In this document: positions 9,426 through 18,345 of the stretch, piece after piece | Position numbering within the stretch: the stretch's first letter is position 1 | Layout: each line of letters starts with the position of its first letter | NCBI GenBank assembly: GCA_016025055.1 | Contig: CP065590.1 | Coordinates: 930,001-994,000 of the forward strand | DNA length: 64,000 nt | Origin: Chryseobacterium indologenes | Lineage (GTDB): Bacteria; Bacteroidota; Bacteroidia; Flavobacteriales; Weeksellaceae | Direction of reading: 5' to 3' | Made by a program: the position numbers and the translations under genes | Notes under the pieces: generated by a model | The model's input: the letters and a program-made list of their open reading frames with translations, nothing else | The model's database searches: none | Told to the model about the DNA's origin: nothing

Positions 9426-10520
9426 CTATTTTCCCGCGGGCTGTTGTTGGGTAACACAATGTACCATTCCTCCATTTTCATAAAGATTCCTTACATCTAT
9501 TCCTATCACTTTCCTGTCGGGATACTGTTCCTGTATAATTTTATTGGCAACGGAATCATTGGGATCTCCATAATTAGGAACCAGTACCACTGTGTTTGCT
9601 ACGTAATAATTAACATAAGAGCCTTTATCCTCAAGCTGCTTGCCGTAAGCGGTTTTTACTTTGTTTTTAGTAGCAGGCAGATACACTTTTTTATATTCTT
9701 TACCGTTTATATTGGAGGCCGTGTATAAGGTATGGACATCTTTTCCGGATAAGCCCAGATCAAGAAGATCATCTTCTTTCATGGTAATCATTGTGTTCCG
9801 GTTGGCAAACTTCATAAAACCATCAATGTGCATATCCGTGACATCAAGCCCCGTCACACCGTCCAACCATATTACCTTGGAAACGCCATAATATTCTTCG
9901 AACATCTCTCCGGCTTCTTTTTCAGTGATTCCCTCATTTCTTACAGCTCCTTTTTTCTGGCTGATCACCGAGCTTCTGCATGCCATAAGAACGCCATTGC
10001 CGTCTGTTTCTACAGAACCTCCTTCATTGACCATTTCTTCATTCAGGTTAATGACTTTTATTCCCAGATCTGTTCCTATCCTTTGAGGAATTTCATCACA
10101 ATTCTCAAAGTCAAATTTTTCTCCCCATCCGTTAAAACCCCAATCTTCAATGACAACGTTCCCTTTGTTGTCTTTTACGAAAATAGGTCCGTTATCTCGC
10201 ACCCACACGTCATCAGTAGGATATATTTTGAAATCAACATTCATCAGAGGAACTTTATTGGCTTCCAAAAGACTAACAATTCTATTTTTTTCCTGTACAT
10301 TGTACGCAATGATGTGAACTTTTTCGCCTGCTTGCAAAGCTTTTGTCATATCGATCCATGTTTGTTCTACTCTGTTGCGGTAAGTTTCCCCATGTTGATA
10401 ATGGTGGGGCCATTGCAGCCAGGTTCCTTCATGACGTGAAGATTCTTCCGGAAAATGATAGGTCTGTGCCATACTTAATATAAAACTCAGTATAAAAGTG
10501 AGTGTGAATAATTTGTTCAT
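9426..10520 (-). CDS. Exported agmatine deiminase / peptidylarginine deiminase family protein
   Basis: The family (PAD_porph) hydrolyses the guanidine group, classically agmatine to N-carbamoylputrescine plus ammonia; Porphyromonas PPAD acts on peptidyl-arginine. 364 residues. Catalytic landmarks: Asp in DVWVRDNGPIF (about residue 106), EGGSVETDGNG, His in DVTDMHIDGF and Cys355 in NGGMVHCVTQQQP. Unlike the usual cytosolic agmatine deiminase it begins with a clear signal peptide (MNKLFTLTFILSFILSMAQ), so it should act in the periplasm or outside. No T9SS C-terminal domain is present. It follows the 10526-11137 gene by 5 bp, so the two form an operon. Substrate (agmatine or peptide arginine) cannot be decided from sequence. 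Confidence 0.85.
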   Translation of the reverse strand: MNKLFTLTFILSFILSMAQTYHFPEESSRHEGTWLQWPHHYQHGETYRNRVEQTWIDMTKALQAGEKVHIIAYNVQEKNRIVSLLEANKVPLMNVDFKIYPTDDVWVRDNGPIFVKDNKGNVVIEDWGFNGWGEKFDFENCDEIPQRIGTDLGIKVINLNEEMVNEGGSVETDGNGVLMACRSSVISQKKGAVRNEGITEKEAGEMFEEYYGVSKVIWLDGVTGLDVTDMHIDGFMKFANRNTMITMKEDDLLDLGLSGKDVHTLYTASNINGKEYKKVYLPATKNKVKTAYGKQLEDKGSYVNYYVANTVVLVPNYGDPNDSVANKIIQEQYPDRKVIGIDVRNLYENGGMVHCVTQQQPAGK

Positions 10521-10525
10521 ATAAT

Positions 10526-11137
10526 TTAAAATTTCTTTCCAATAAATACACCGAAATTAACATCAGTTTCAAAGCTGTTTCCGGTTTGGGAAATGTTACT
10601 TCCTATTCCGAGCTGCATTTTGTTCTTGTTTTCTATCCCCACCCTGACAATCTGGCTACTGGATTGGTGCTCCTTAAAGCTGAAGTCGGATTCTACAATC
10701 AGCATGCTGTAAAAATTTAATTTTTCATTGAGCTTCGGGGTGTATTCCATTAAAGTGTAGCATCCGAATCCGAATGCCTCCGCCTCAGTAGAATATGTAA
10801 ATACCGGGAAAATATTTATCCCGAAAACATCATTTTCTTTTGTATAAGCAAGCCCTACAGATGGCATGATATCTTTATCTGAAATATGAACTCCTGCAGA
10901 AACACCCCAGTTCTTTCCGATTTCATAATTAAGATTCTGATAAATCTCCGGGCTTACTTTTTTAGAATTATAATTGTAAGAAACAGTTCCTGAAGCAAAA
11001 TAATTCCATTTGCGCTTAAGGTCTTTGCTGAAAATACCCAGAATTTCAGTTTCTTTATTTCCGCTGTATGCCTGTATGGAAATCTGCGATTGGGCACAAA
11101 AAGGAAGTAATAAGGTGAGGAGAAATACATTTTTCAT
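10526..11137 (-). CDS. Exported beta-barrel-like protein of unknown function
   Basis: With start ATG 11135-11137 it has 203 residues and a signal peptide (MKNVFLLTLLLPFCAQSQ); an in-frame ATG at 11176 would add 13 residues ahead of this signal and is less likely. The mature part alternates polar and hydrophobic residues (e.g. GTVSYNYNSKKVSP, WGVSAGVHISDKD) and ends in a phenylalanine after VNFGVFIGKKF, typical of small outer-membrane barrels. It is 5 bp upstream of the exported deiminase, suggesting joint expression. I do not recognise a named family. Confidence 0.65.
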   Translation of the reverse strand: MKNVFLLTLLLPFCAQSQISIQAYSGNKETEILGIFSKDLKRKWNYFASGTVSYNYNSKKVSPEIYQNLNYEIGKNWGVSAGVHISDKDIMPSVGLAYTKENDVFGINIFPVFTYSTEAEAFGFGCYTLMEYTPKLNEKLNFYSMLIVESDFSFKEHQSSSQIVRVGIENKNKMQLGIGSNISQTGNSFETDVNFGVFIGKKF

Positions 11138-11194
11138 TCTATTTGTTTTTTGAAGCTTTACATATAAATTCATCATTACAATGATTTACAGGTG

Positions 11195-11221
11195 CAAAAT
11201 TAGATCTCTTAAAAAAACAAA
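11195..11221 (-). promoter_or_regulatory. Promoter of the deiminase operon
   Basis: On the minus strand TTTG at 11218-11221 is followed after 15 bp by TAATTTTG at 11195-11202, a full match to TAnnTTTG. The spacer is somewhat short. It would give a leader of about 50 nt to the ATG at 11137. Confidence 0.5.
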
Positions 11222-11405
11222 TCTTGTCCTAAATTGACATTCTATCCGTACAACGAGAAAAAATTCAGGTTTTTCTCCTGTAAAGATTCTTCAGTTTCAC
11301 TACAATGATCTGCTGGAAACTTTTACTCAGCAACCAAAATGATAGAAAGGACGATATATTTTTCAAAATATTCCGTATCACCAATTTACAGAAAATAAAA
11401 ATGAA

Positions 11406-11435
11406 AAAGGTGAAAATCATTTAATTTTCACCTTT
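11406..11435 (-). terminator. Terminator of amino-acid permease gene
   Basis: A 12-bp perfect stem (AAAGGTGAAAAT with ATTTTCACCTTT, loop of 6) lies about 30 bp after the permease stop, with a T run on the minus strand. The remaining 180 bp up to the deiminase-operon promoter show nothing recognisable. Confidence 0.75.
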
Positions 11436-11466
11436 CAAAAAACATGTTTATGCCTGTTTTATATTC

Positions 11467-12885
11467 TTAGTTGGGTTTATATAACTTATACATTGCAAAT
11501 AAAAATCCTATCCATATCGGAATCAGAATCACCTGAATCTCCATTCCTGTGATACTCATTAGTCCCAGAATCAGCACTAAAAATACAATACAGATATAGT
11601 TGGAAACAGGGTAAAATATGGATGGGAATTTAGATTGAATTCCTTCTTTGGTAATGGCTTTTTTAAATTTAAGATGGGTATAGCATATCATCAGCCAGTT
11701 GATAATCAATGTAGATACCACAAGAGCCATCAGATACTGAAATGCTTTTTCCGGCACCAACTTATTGATGATAATACAGATACCCGCAAAACATGAAGAA
11801 ACAAGGATTGCATTGATAGGAACCGAATTTTTATTCAGTTTCTTTAAAAATTTCGGTGCATTTCCTTGCTGGGCCAATCCGAAAAGCATTCTGCTGTTGC
11901 TGTAAACACTACTATTGTAAACGGATAAAGCAGCTGTTAAAACAATAACATTAAGCACATTGGCTATTAATGAGTTAAACTGGATTACCTTTCCAAAAAG
12001 GCTGAATTCCAATCCGTTTAAATTTTGAAAAACCATCACAAACGGACTTGAACCTTCGGTAATGTCTCTCCACGGACTTAATGAAAACAAAATAACCAAA
12101 GCTCCTACATAGAAAATCAGAATCCTGTAAATCACCTGATTGGTAGCCTGAGGAATCGTTTTTTCAGGATTTTTTGCTTCGGCAGCCGTAATTCCGATCA
12201 ATTCTAATCCTCCGAAAGAGAACATGATCATCGCCATTGCTGCAAACAATCCGGAATATCCGCCTTCTGTTTTATTAAACAATCCTTTCGGAAAAAATCC
12301 TCCGTCATTCCATAAGTTGGTAATTGTTGCTTTTTCGCCTCCGGTCCCACTGATCAACAGGTACACTCCAAAGACAATCATTGCAATAATAGCGACTACT
12401 TTGATGATGGAAAACCAGAATTCAGTTTCACCATATACTTTAACGGAAGCAAGATTCAATGCGTTGATCACCACAAAAAAGAACAAGCTGGAAACCCAAA
12501 GCGGAATTTCCGGCCACCAGAAATGGATGTAATGCCCGATTGCCGTAAGCTCAGCCATACTTACCAGAATATAGAGGATCCAATAATTCCATCCGGAGGC
12601 AAAGCCAGGAAAATTTCCCCAATATTTGTAGGCGAAGTAACTGAAACTTCCCGAAACCGGTTCCTGAACTACCATTTCACCAAGCTGACGCATAATAAAA
12701 AAGGCAATAATTCCTGCTAAAGCATACCCTAAAATCACCGATGGTCCGGCCAATACGGCAGCCGGGCCAATTCCCAGAAACAGTCCTGTTCCTATGGCGC
12801 CTCCCAGGGCAATTAATTGTATATGTCGATTTGTTAATCCTCTAACTAAAGTCTCGTTTTGTCCTGTTTTATTTTCGTTGCTCAT
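11467..12885 (-). CDS. APC-superfamily amino-acid permease (AAT family)
   Basis: 472 residues with about 12 membrane segments. The N-terminal signature GLTNRHIQLIALGGAIGTGL followed by FLGIGPAAVLAGPS, the QLGEMVVQEPVSGSFSYFA segment and the cytoplasmic-loop motif ITAAEAKNPEKTIPQA are typical of AAT-family proton:amino-acid symporters (AroP, PheP, CycA, ProY, AnsP group). Specificity cannot be assigned. It is monocistronic with its own terminator at 11406-11435. Confidence 0.88.
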   Translation of the reverse strand: MSNENKTGQNETLVRGLTNRHIQLIALGGAIGTGLFLGIGPAAVLAGPSVILGYALAGIIAFFIMRQLGEMVVQEPVSGSFSYFAYKYWGNFPGFASGWNYWILYILVSMAELTAIGHYIHFWWPEIPLWVSSLFFFVVINALNLASVKVYGETEFWFSIIKVVAIIAMIVFGVYLLISGTGGEKATITNLWNDGGFFPKGLFNKTEGGYSGLFAAMAMIMFSFGGLELIGITAAEAKNPEKTIPQATNQVIYRILIFYVGALVILFSLSPWRDITEGSSPFVMVFQNLNGLEFSLFGKVIQFNSLIANVLNVIVLTAALSVYNSSVYSNSRMLFGLAQQGNAPKFLKKLNKNSVPINAILVSSCFAGICIIINKLVPEKAFQYLMALVVSTLIINWLMICYTHLKFKKAITKEGIQSKFPSIFYPVSNYICIVFLVLILGLMSITGMEIQVILIPIWIGFLFAMYKLYKPN

Positions 12886-13008
12886 TGAATGAATTATTCG
12901 GTCGCTAAATATATAAAAACTTTTCAGAGAAATTCATATTCTACGGGGTAAATTGACAATTCATGAGGAATGTACACCACTGCTTTTCGCTTAATCTGAC
13001 AAAATCAT

Positions 13009-13839
13009 TTAATTTGTTGGAACGGCATAGATGATATTTTCACTCCAGTCTCCTCCAAATGACTGGAAATAAGTTGCCCCTGTCTGTGCTCCTCCGACTG
13101 AGTTACTTCCTGCAATATATTTATATCTTTTTAGGGATCCGGAAGAGTTATTAATAATCAGACTGCCCTGTATAATTGAAAATCTGGTAAGTCCTGATGT
13201 TGTAGGACCCTGCACCAAGCCACTTACTAAAGTCGGACTTTCTGTAAGGTCTGTTGAATACGTTGCCAAACCTCCGACGGCAACATTAGGATCGTCTGAA
13301 AAACTGGTTCTCAGCCACATCCACTGATCACCTGTCAGTACGGCTCCTGCAGGCAGTACGAGTTGCTGAACCGTTACAAGCCATTTACCAGGAGGTAAAT
13401 CAATGTACGAGCCTGTATATTGAAAAGTATTTGTAAAATTAAAAGGTATGTTGATACCAAGTCCGTTTACGCCCCGTACAACTGTTAATCGTACAGGTTT
13501 CCACGTTCCGTTTCCGTTACTGTCTGATGTTAATACGTAATTGGCATTTTGTGCTCCGTCCGCTATTTTTATTCCGGGTACGGGAGCGGCAGAAGTTCCG
13601 GTTGTTTTGATATCTAAACTTGTAACAGGATTATTATTTCCTATGCCAACAAAGCCATTATCGGTCATCACCACATCATCTGCCTGATTGGCAGGGCTCA
13701 CATTTCCTGAAGTTTCATTATTCTTTTTTCCGTCAAGATGAAACATGGCTTTCGGATTGGGAGTATTGACACCAATCTGGGCAGTCGCAGTATGCTGCAA
13801 ACCCAAAAGTACAACAATACAAAGTAAACTTTTTCTCAT
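13009..13839 (-). CDS. Exported 'IGVNT' tail-fibre-like protein of unknown function
   Basis: 276 residues. Signal peptide MRKSLLCIVVLLGLQHTATA is followed by QIGVNTPNPKAMFHLDG and later GFVGIGNNNPVTSLDIK, the repeated IGxNxP...LD motif of many exported flavobacterial proteins annotated as tail-fibre domain proteins. The rest is Gly/Ser/Thr-rich beta structure, with no coiled-coil tail or chaperone domain. It sits downstream of the LuxR regulator/kinase operon with a gap of about 175 bp, so it could be a target gene, but no operator was recognised. Function unknown. Confidence 0.65.
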   Translation of the reverse strand: MRKSLLCIVVLLGLQHTATAQIGVNTPNPKAMFHLDGKKNNETSGNVSPANQADDVVMTDNGFVGIGNNNPVTSLDIKTTGTSAAPVPGIKIADGAQNANYVLTSDSNGNGTWKPVRLTVVRGVNGLGINIPFNFTNTFQYTGSYIDLPPGKWLVTVQQLVLPAGAVLTGDQWMWLRTSFSDDPNVAVGGLATYSTDLTESPTLVSGLVQGPTTSGLTRFSIIQGSLIINNSSGSLKRYKYIAGSNSVGGAQTGATYFQSFGGDWSENIIYAVPTN

Positions 13840-14014
13840 AAAAAATGTATTTAGAATCTTAGGGGAACTTTTGAATCACCGTTTATCCATAAAATTTTGT
13901 GTAGCGGAGATTCCCGTTGTACAAACTTAGTGGGAAAAAGAGCTCATTCACGGAGAGATATTGTACGCATTTTTCCACAGAAATGTAGATGTATTCTGAC
14001 ATGGGAATTAAAGA

Positions 14015-14629
14015 TTAATGAATTTCTTTATAAATTTCAAGGAGCTCAACCAGATTGGCGATCTTTAATTTCTGATAGACTCTTCGTTTATAAGTTCCTA
14101 CAGTTGATTCCTGGATATCCAGGGTATTGGCAATTTCAAGGTTACCGTTTCCTTTAGCCAAAAGGTTAAAGACCTGCAACTCTCTATCAGACAACAACTC
14201 TATTGTTTTTTTCCTATTCATTCCTTTCACCATTTCTTTCATAATCTCGGGAGTATAATAACAACCTTCCTTGAAAATAGTGTCCACTGCTTGTACAAAA
14301 TCTCTTGGGTTACTTTGTTTATTTAAAAAGCCATTGGCTCCTTCTTCAATATACTGGATCGCAATATTTTCTTTGTACGAAGTGAATATAAGGATCAGGA
14401 TATCTTCAGAAATCATTTTAATTTCTTTGACCATTGATTTAAGAATACTTCCCGGAAGCTCAATATCCAGAATGATGAGGTCAAATTTTTCTGTTTCCAC
14501 CTTTTGCTTTGCTTCATCATAGGTCTCGGCAAAATCGACTTCGATATCATCAAAATTCTTTTCCAGAATCATGGCTGTGCCTATTCTTACTACATGATGA
14601 TCATCTGCAATGAGTATTTTTCTTGTCAT
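14015..14629 (-). CDS. LuxR/NarL-type response regulator
   Basis: 204 residues: receiver domain (acidic pocket IADDHHV at 7-13, phospho-acceptor Asp55 in LIILDIELPG, TS at 83-84, Lys104) followed by a GerE/LuxR helix-turn-helix (ELLSDRELQVFNLLAKGNGN then ESTVGTYKRRVYQKLKI). It overlaps the upstream propeller kinase by 4 nt (ATGA), the usual arrangement for translational coupling, so the kinase is its likely partner. Confidence 0.92.
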   Translation of the reverse strand: MTRKILIADDHHVVRIGTAMILEKNFDDIEVDFAETYDEAKQKVETEKFDLIILDIELPGSILKSMVKEIKMISEDILILIFTSYKENIAIQYIEEGANGFLNKQSNPRDFVQAVDTIFKEGCYYTPEIMKEMVKGMNRKKTIELLSDRELQVFNLLAKGNGNLEIANTLDIQESTVGTYKRRVYQKLKIANLVELLEIYKEIH

Positions 14630-17592
14630 ATTTTAATAAGGATTTTTATGTTGGTTCCCTGGGGACTGTTTTTATGAAAAGTCATTTCAGCATTAATTTT
14701 CATCATCAGCTGCACAACCATATGCAACCCCAATCCGTAGTTTCTGAAAATCAGGTGCTCATGTTCTTTTTTGTGAAATAATCCTGAATAATATTCTCTT
14801 TGTTCGTCAGACATTCCGGTACCTGTGTCCGCAATACAGATTTCTACATACGATTCGCCGGAATTTGAGGTAATGATAATTTCTCCCCGGGAAGTATTTT
14901 TAACAGCATTATCCATGAGGTTATGAAAAACTGCCAGCAGAATATTTTTATTCAACTTAACTTTCAGATGATGGTCACAAAAATTATATATGAAAGTATT
15001 TTTCTGTGCTGCAATTTCTTCAAATAATAATTTTTTGGTTTCAATCAAATCATAAATAAGATATTCTTCTTCTGTTGTATTTTCCTGCTTGTACAACTCT
15101 GTATATTCTTTGAGACTCAGCGTAAATTTATATAACTGCTCAGAAGTTTTATAAATGCTGTCAAAGTACTTTTTCTGTGTTTTGATATCATCAGACTGAG
15201 TGAGTTCCTGGGAGAGAAGAGCAATAAATTTTACGGGAGTTGTAATATCATGGCTTATGCTTTCCACCAGTTTTTTCTGATAATCAGATTCACTTCTGAG
15301 TTTATTATTGGTTTCCTCCAGCTCTTTATCCTTATTGACAATAGTATTTTCCAACACTTTATTTTTCAACCTTAAAAAATTGGTTCTTGTCTGTACAATA
15401 ATGATAAGAATTAAAATAAGAAAACCGGCAACCAATATCTTAAAAATCAAAGTCTGATAAAAGTACGCTTCTACTTCTACAGGAAAACTTTTATACACAA
15501 ACTGACCATCTTCAGAAGATAGGAATCTGATCAGCAAATTATATTGTCCCGGTTCTATATCCGACAGCCTAAAGATTTTATCATTTTTTATGGTAACCCA
15601 TTGATTTTCGTCATCCGTCACAAGCTTCGCCTGAAGGTAGATATTCTCAAGATCTGCGTAATAAGGAATATCTATATAGAGCTCTGCATTTTTATATCCG
15701 CATTGAAGGAAAAGTTTGTCTTTCAAAGCCACCATTTTGCCTTTTATCTTTGCTCTTTCTACAAACAGATCTCCGGGATCAGGAAAATAGGTCCTGATAT
15801 TTTGAGGGCTGAAGAATACAAAACCCTGCATTGACGGAAAAACAAATTGTCCGTCTTCCAAAATATGCGCACAAGGGCCGGCATTCCCATTAAATTCATT
15901 ATTCAGAAAACCGTTCCCCTTCGTATACCGGTAATAGGTAGGAGCTCCGTTCCTGCTTTCCATACAACGCAGGAGATGAGTTTTATTAATAGTAAATAAT
16001 CCGTTATCAGATGAAATCCAAAAATTGGAATTCCGGTCCTCCAGAATATAATGTGCATTGTCCAGAAAATCATTTCTGTCTGTGGGAACTTTTATCGCTT
16101 TTCGATTTTTCAACAAATAAATTCCTCTGTTGTGTGTGGTAAACCAGATATTGCCGTCTCTTGTCCTTAGAATTTGCTTTACCGGGAGATTCTTGCCGAT
16201 GTGATCAATAATTCTGTCCTGCATAAGGGAAAAAATAGATATTCCATCACTAGTACCCAGAAACAGCAGGTCTTTGTTATATCTGAAGACGGCATCAATA
16301 TTAGCAGGACACGGAATAATTCTTTCAATTTGACCGAAATGATCCTTATTTAAAATATAAAGATAAGATTGCTTTGCTTTAAAAACGGAGGCCATATACA
16401 AACCTCCGTTTTTATATAAGCCGTCAATTTCTTTTCCTTTCAATGTTATGGAATCATATTTCGTAAAGCCTGAATTTTTATACCTGATATGAATAGCATT
16501 ATTTTCCCTGTACACAAGATTTCCGGAATCATCCTGAAAAATATATCGTTTATCATATGATTGCGGAGCCTTAAACAATCTTTCAGAGGTATGATTATTA
16601 TATAAAATCCCTTCCTGCGTTAACACAGAATTATTGCCATAAGGAATCGCTGCATAGCAAACTTCATCCTGATAAGACAATTTTTTCGTAGAAACTGAAA
16701 AATCTGATAAACGAAGAATTTTAAGCCCATTAATGGAACTTCCTATGTAGAGTTTATTGAAAACCTCATCATAAAAAATCGTTCCTGAAATTTCTTTGTC
16801 AATATCTTTATATTCCAGCAAATAGGTAAGTTTCAGTTTTCCTTGTGAAAAACTGCTTCGATAAATTTTACCATGACTGATAATAAAAACCTGCCCTGAA
16901 ATCTGCTGCCAGTAAATTCTGGTTTCGGGATCGTTGTACATTGCCGGCGCATTTATATAAGAATATCTTCCTCGATATAACTGAAGAATCTTTTTACTTC
17001 CGGAATCAGCAAAAAAAATATAATCGCCATGCACAAATAAACGTTTCAACCTACTGCGGGGAAATTTAAGATCCAGCGGAACTTTTTTACGGGTTTTATG
17101 ATCCTGATACAGGACCTGATTGTTTTCGAAATAGTAAGATCCCGATTCAGTGTCAATAAAATAAGAATCAATAAAGGAAACATACCGGACTGTAGTATTA
17201 TTTTTGACAAGTTGCCGGTATATCTTTTGGTCTGATGGGGAAGAATTTGATGACACAAGGGATGAAATAATTTCAGGCCGTCTCTTAGAAATAAGAAGTC
17301 TGTCGGTTTCGGAATCATTGAAAACAGAAATACTATCCTTTCTGATATTTCCATAGAAATCTCCGAAACTTAGATTTTTAAGCTTAAAATCCTTGTATTG
17401 TACAAAGTTGCTGCCGTCATAACGCAGTATCCGACCCTCCATCGATAGCCAGATAAAACCGTACTTATCTTTTACAATATCCTTAATACTGTTTTGAGGC
17501 AGACCATTATCCATGTTATACCATTGAATAGTATAGCTTTGTCCGTTGCTGGATAGAAAGAACAACAGTAAAATAAAGGACAGAAGCTTCAT
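14626..17592 (-). CDS. Propeller sensor histidine kinase (ligand-binding propeller, Y_Y_Y, HisKA/HATPase)
   Basis: 988 residues. A signal peptide is followed by a long periplasmic region of two-component-type propeller repeats (DNGLPQNSIKDIVKDKYGFI near residue 28, TRDGNIWFTTHNRGIYLL, EDRNSNFWISSDNGLFTI), a Y_Y_Y domain, one membrane segment (around 712-735), a short coiled coil, and a kinase core: H-box SISHDITTPVKF (His near 784), N-box HNLMDNAVKN, G1 ADTGTGMS, G2 NYGLGLHMVV. Unlike classic hybrid systems of Bacteroides, receiver and DNA-binding parts are in the separate overlapping downstream gene. The ligand is unknown and no polysaccharide locus is adjacent. Confidence 0.92.
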   Translation of the reverse strand: MKLLSFILLLFFLSSNGQSYTIQWYNMDNGLPQNSIKDIVKDKYGFIWLSMEGRILRYDGSNFVQYKDFKLKNLSFGDFYGNIRKDSISVFNDSETDRLLISKRRPEIISSLVSSNSSPSDQKIYRQLVKNNTTVRYVSFIDSYFIDTESGSYYFENNQVLYQDHKTRKKVPLDLKFPRSRLKRLFVHGDYIFFADSGSKKILQLYRGRYSYINAPAMYNDPETRIYWQQISGQVFIISHGKIYRSSFSQGKLKLTYLLEYKDIDKEISGTIFYDEVFNKLYIGSSINGLKILRLSDFSVSTKKLSYQDEVCYAAIPYGNNSVLTQEGILYNNHTSERLFKAPQSYDKRYIFQDDSGNLVYRENNAIHIRYKNSGFTKYDSITLKGKEIDGLYKNGGLYMASVFKAKQSYLYILNKDHFGQIERIIPCPANIDAVFRYNKDLLFLGTSDGISIFSLMQDRIIDHIGKNLPVKQILRTRDGNIWFTTHNRGIYLLKNRKAIKVPTDRNDFLDNAHYILEDRNSNFWISSDNGLFTINKTHLLRCMESRNGAPTYYRYTKGNGFLNNEFNGNAGPCAHILEDGQFVFPSMQGFVFFSPQNIRTYFPDPGDLFVERAKIKGKMVALKDKLFLQCGYKNAELYIDIPYYADLENIYLQAKLVTDDENQWVTIKNDKIFRLSDIEPGQYNLLIRFLSSEDGQFVYKSFPVEVEAYFYQTLIFKILVAGFLILILIIIVQTRTNFLRLKNKVLENTIVNKDKELEETNNKLRSESDYQKKLVESISHDITTPVKFIALLSQELTQSDDIKTQKKYFDSIYKTSEQLYKFTLSLKEYTELYKQENTTEEEYLIYDLIETKKLLFEEIAAQKNTFIYNFCDHHLKVKLNKNILLAVFHNLMDNAVKNTSRGEIIITSNSGESYVEICIADTGTGMSDEQREYYSGLFHKKEHEHLIFRNYGLGLHMVVQLMMKINAEMTFHKNSPQGTNIKILIKI

Positions 17593-17620
17593 TCAGGTGA
17601 GACTGGCATTATTCTAACAA

Positions 17621-17628
17621 CAAATATA
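17621..17628 (-). promoter_or_regulatory. -7 promoter element of the kinase/regulator operon
   Basis: The minus strand reads TATATTTG, matching TAnnTTTG, about 29 bp before the kinase ATG. No good -33 TTG is visible. Confidence 0.45.
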
Positions 17629-17811
17629 TTATAGAAAATCATAATTATTGTAAATATTTATCCACAATAATGTGAAATTATTTCTACGTAATTATTTATG
17701 AGTAATTTATATATTGTTATAAATTTAATCAATACGAAACTTGTTCCCTTTCATGGTCTTTGAAATAAGACTGATTCCTAGAAACACAAAGCCTTCAGAT
17801 TCTGAAAAAAA

Positions 17812-17841
17812 AATGACCTCACTCAAAAAGGAGAGGTCATT
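17812..17841 (-). terminator. Terminator of XRE regulator gene
   Basis: A 9-bp stem (AATGACCTC with GAGGTCATT, loop of 12) is followed on the minus strand by a run of T. It lies about 50 bp after the XRE stop. Confidence 0.75.
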
Positions 17842-17892
17842 GTGCTATTTTACATGTATATAAATTATAAATACTCTTTCGGAATGGCAATA

Positions 17893-18162
17893 TTATTTTT
17901 TTTTCATGTATTCTACCAGCGCCTGATATTTGTCTTCATATCTATCATCCGATCCGCATTTGTGAGAAATGCTGCAAATATCTGAAGGTTTAATATCTAA
18001 AATATCTGAAATTTTAGTCAGTATCTCCAGATTGATCTTCACCTTGGAATTTTCAATATCTGAATAAGCCTTCTGGGAAATCCCCATTTCGAAAGCCATA
18101 TACTCCTGCGTAAGATCTTTGCTCCTACGTATTTTCCTGATATTTTGTCCACAGATTTTCAT
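17893..18162 (-). CDS. Small XRE-family helix-turn-helix regulator
   Basis: 89 residues with one Cro/CI-type HTH over residues 6-60 (NIRKIRRSKDLTQEYMAFEM, then GISQKAYSDIENSKVK, then LDIKPSDI). The C-terminal 25 residues are charged and hold no dimerisation or enzyme domain. It is divergent from ccoNO with about 180 bp between the starts, so control of the oxidase operon is possible but there is no visible operator. No toxin partner is adjacent. Confidence 0.85.
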   Translation of the reverse strand: MKICGQNIRKIRRSKDLTQEYMAFEMGISQKAYSDIENSKVKINLEILTKISDILDIKPSDICSISHKCGSDDRYEDKYQALVEYMKKK

Positions 18163-18345
18163 CGTTTTTGTTTTAGTAGTTTTCGGTATACTTTAGAAGA
18201 TTATCTATTAGCCTCCAACAAAGTTAATAAATACCTTTGGCAAAACATTATACACGTTACATGATATTTATTTTCAATATAGAAAAAGGTAAAAAATAAG
18301 CCTGTTTCAGAGAAAATATCACTTCGGTAAACACTATTGGAATTT

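Larger units (their letters stand above)
17593..17892. other. Intergenic region between XRE and kinase genes
   Basis: About 300 bp. It holds a -7-like element for the kinase (17621-17628) and the terminator of the XRE gene (17812-17841). The central part is AT-rich with no supported small gene. Confidence 0.5.

Noticed and set aside
9828..10439. 203-codon open frame on the plus strand
   Set aside because: It lies entirely antisense to the well-supported deiminase gene and shows no family motif or start signals.
17893..18162. Toxin-antitoxin system with the XRE protein as antitoxin
   Set aside because: No small toxin-like gene is adjacent on either strand.
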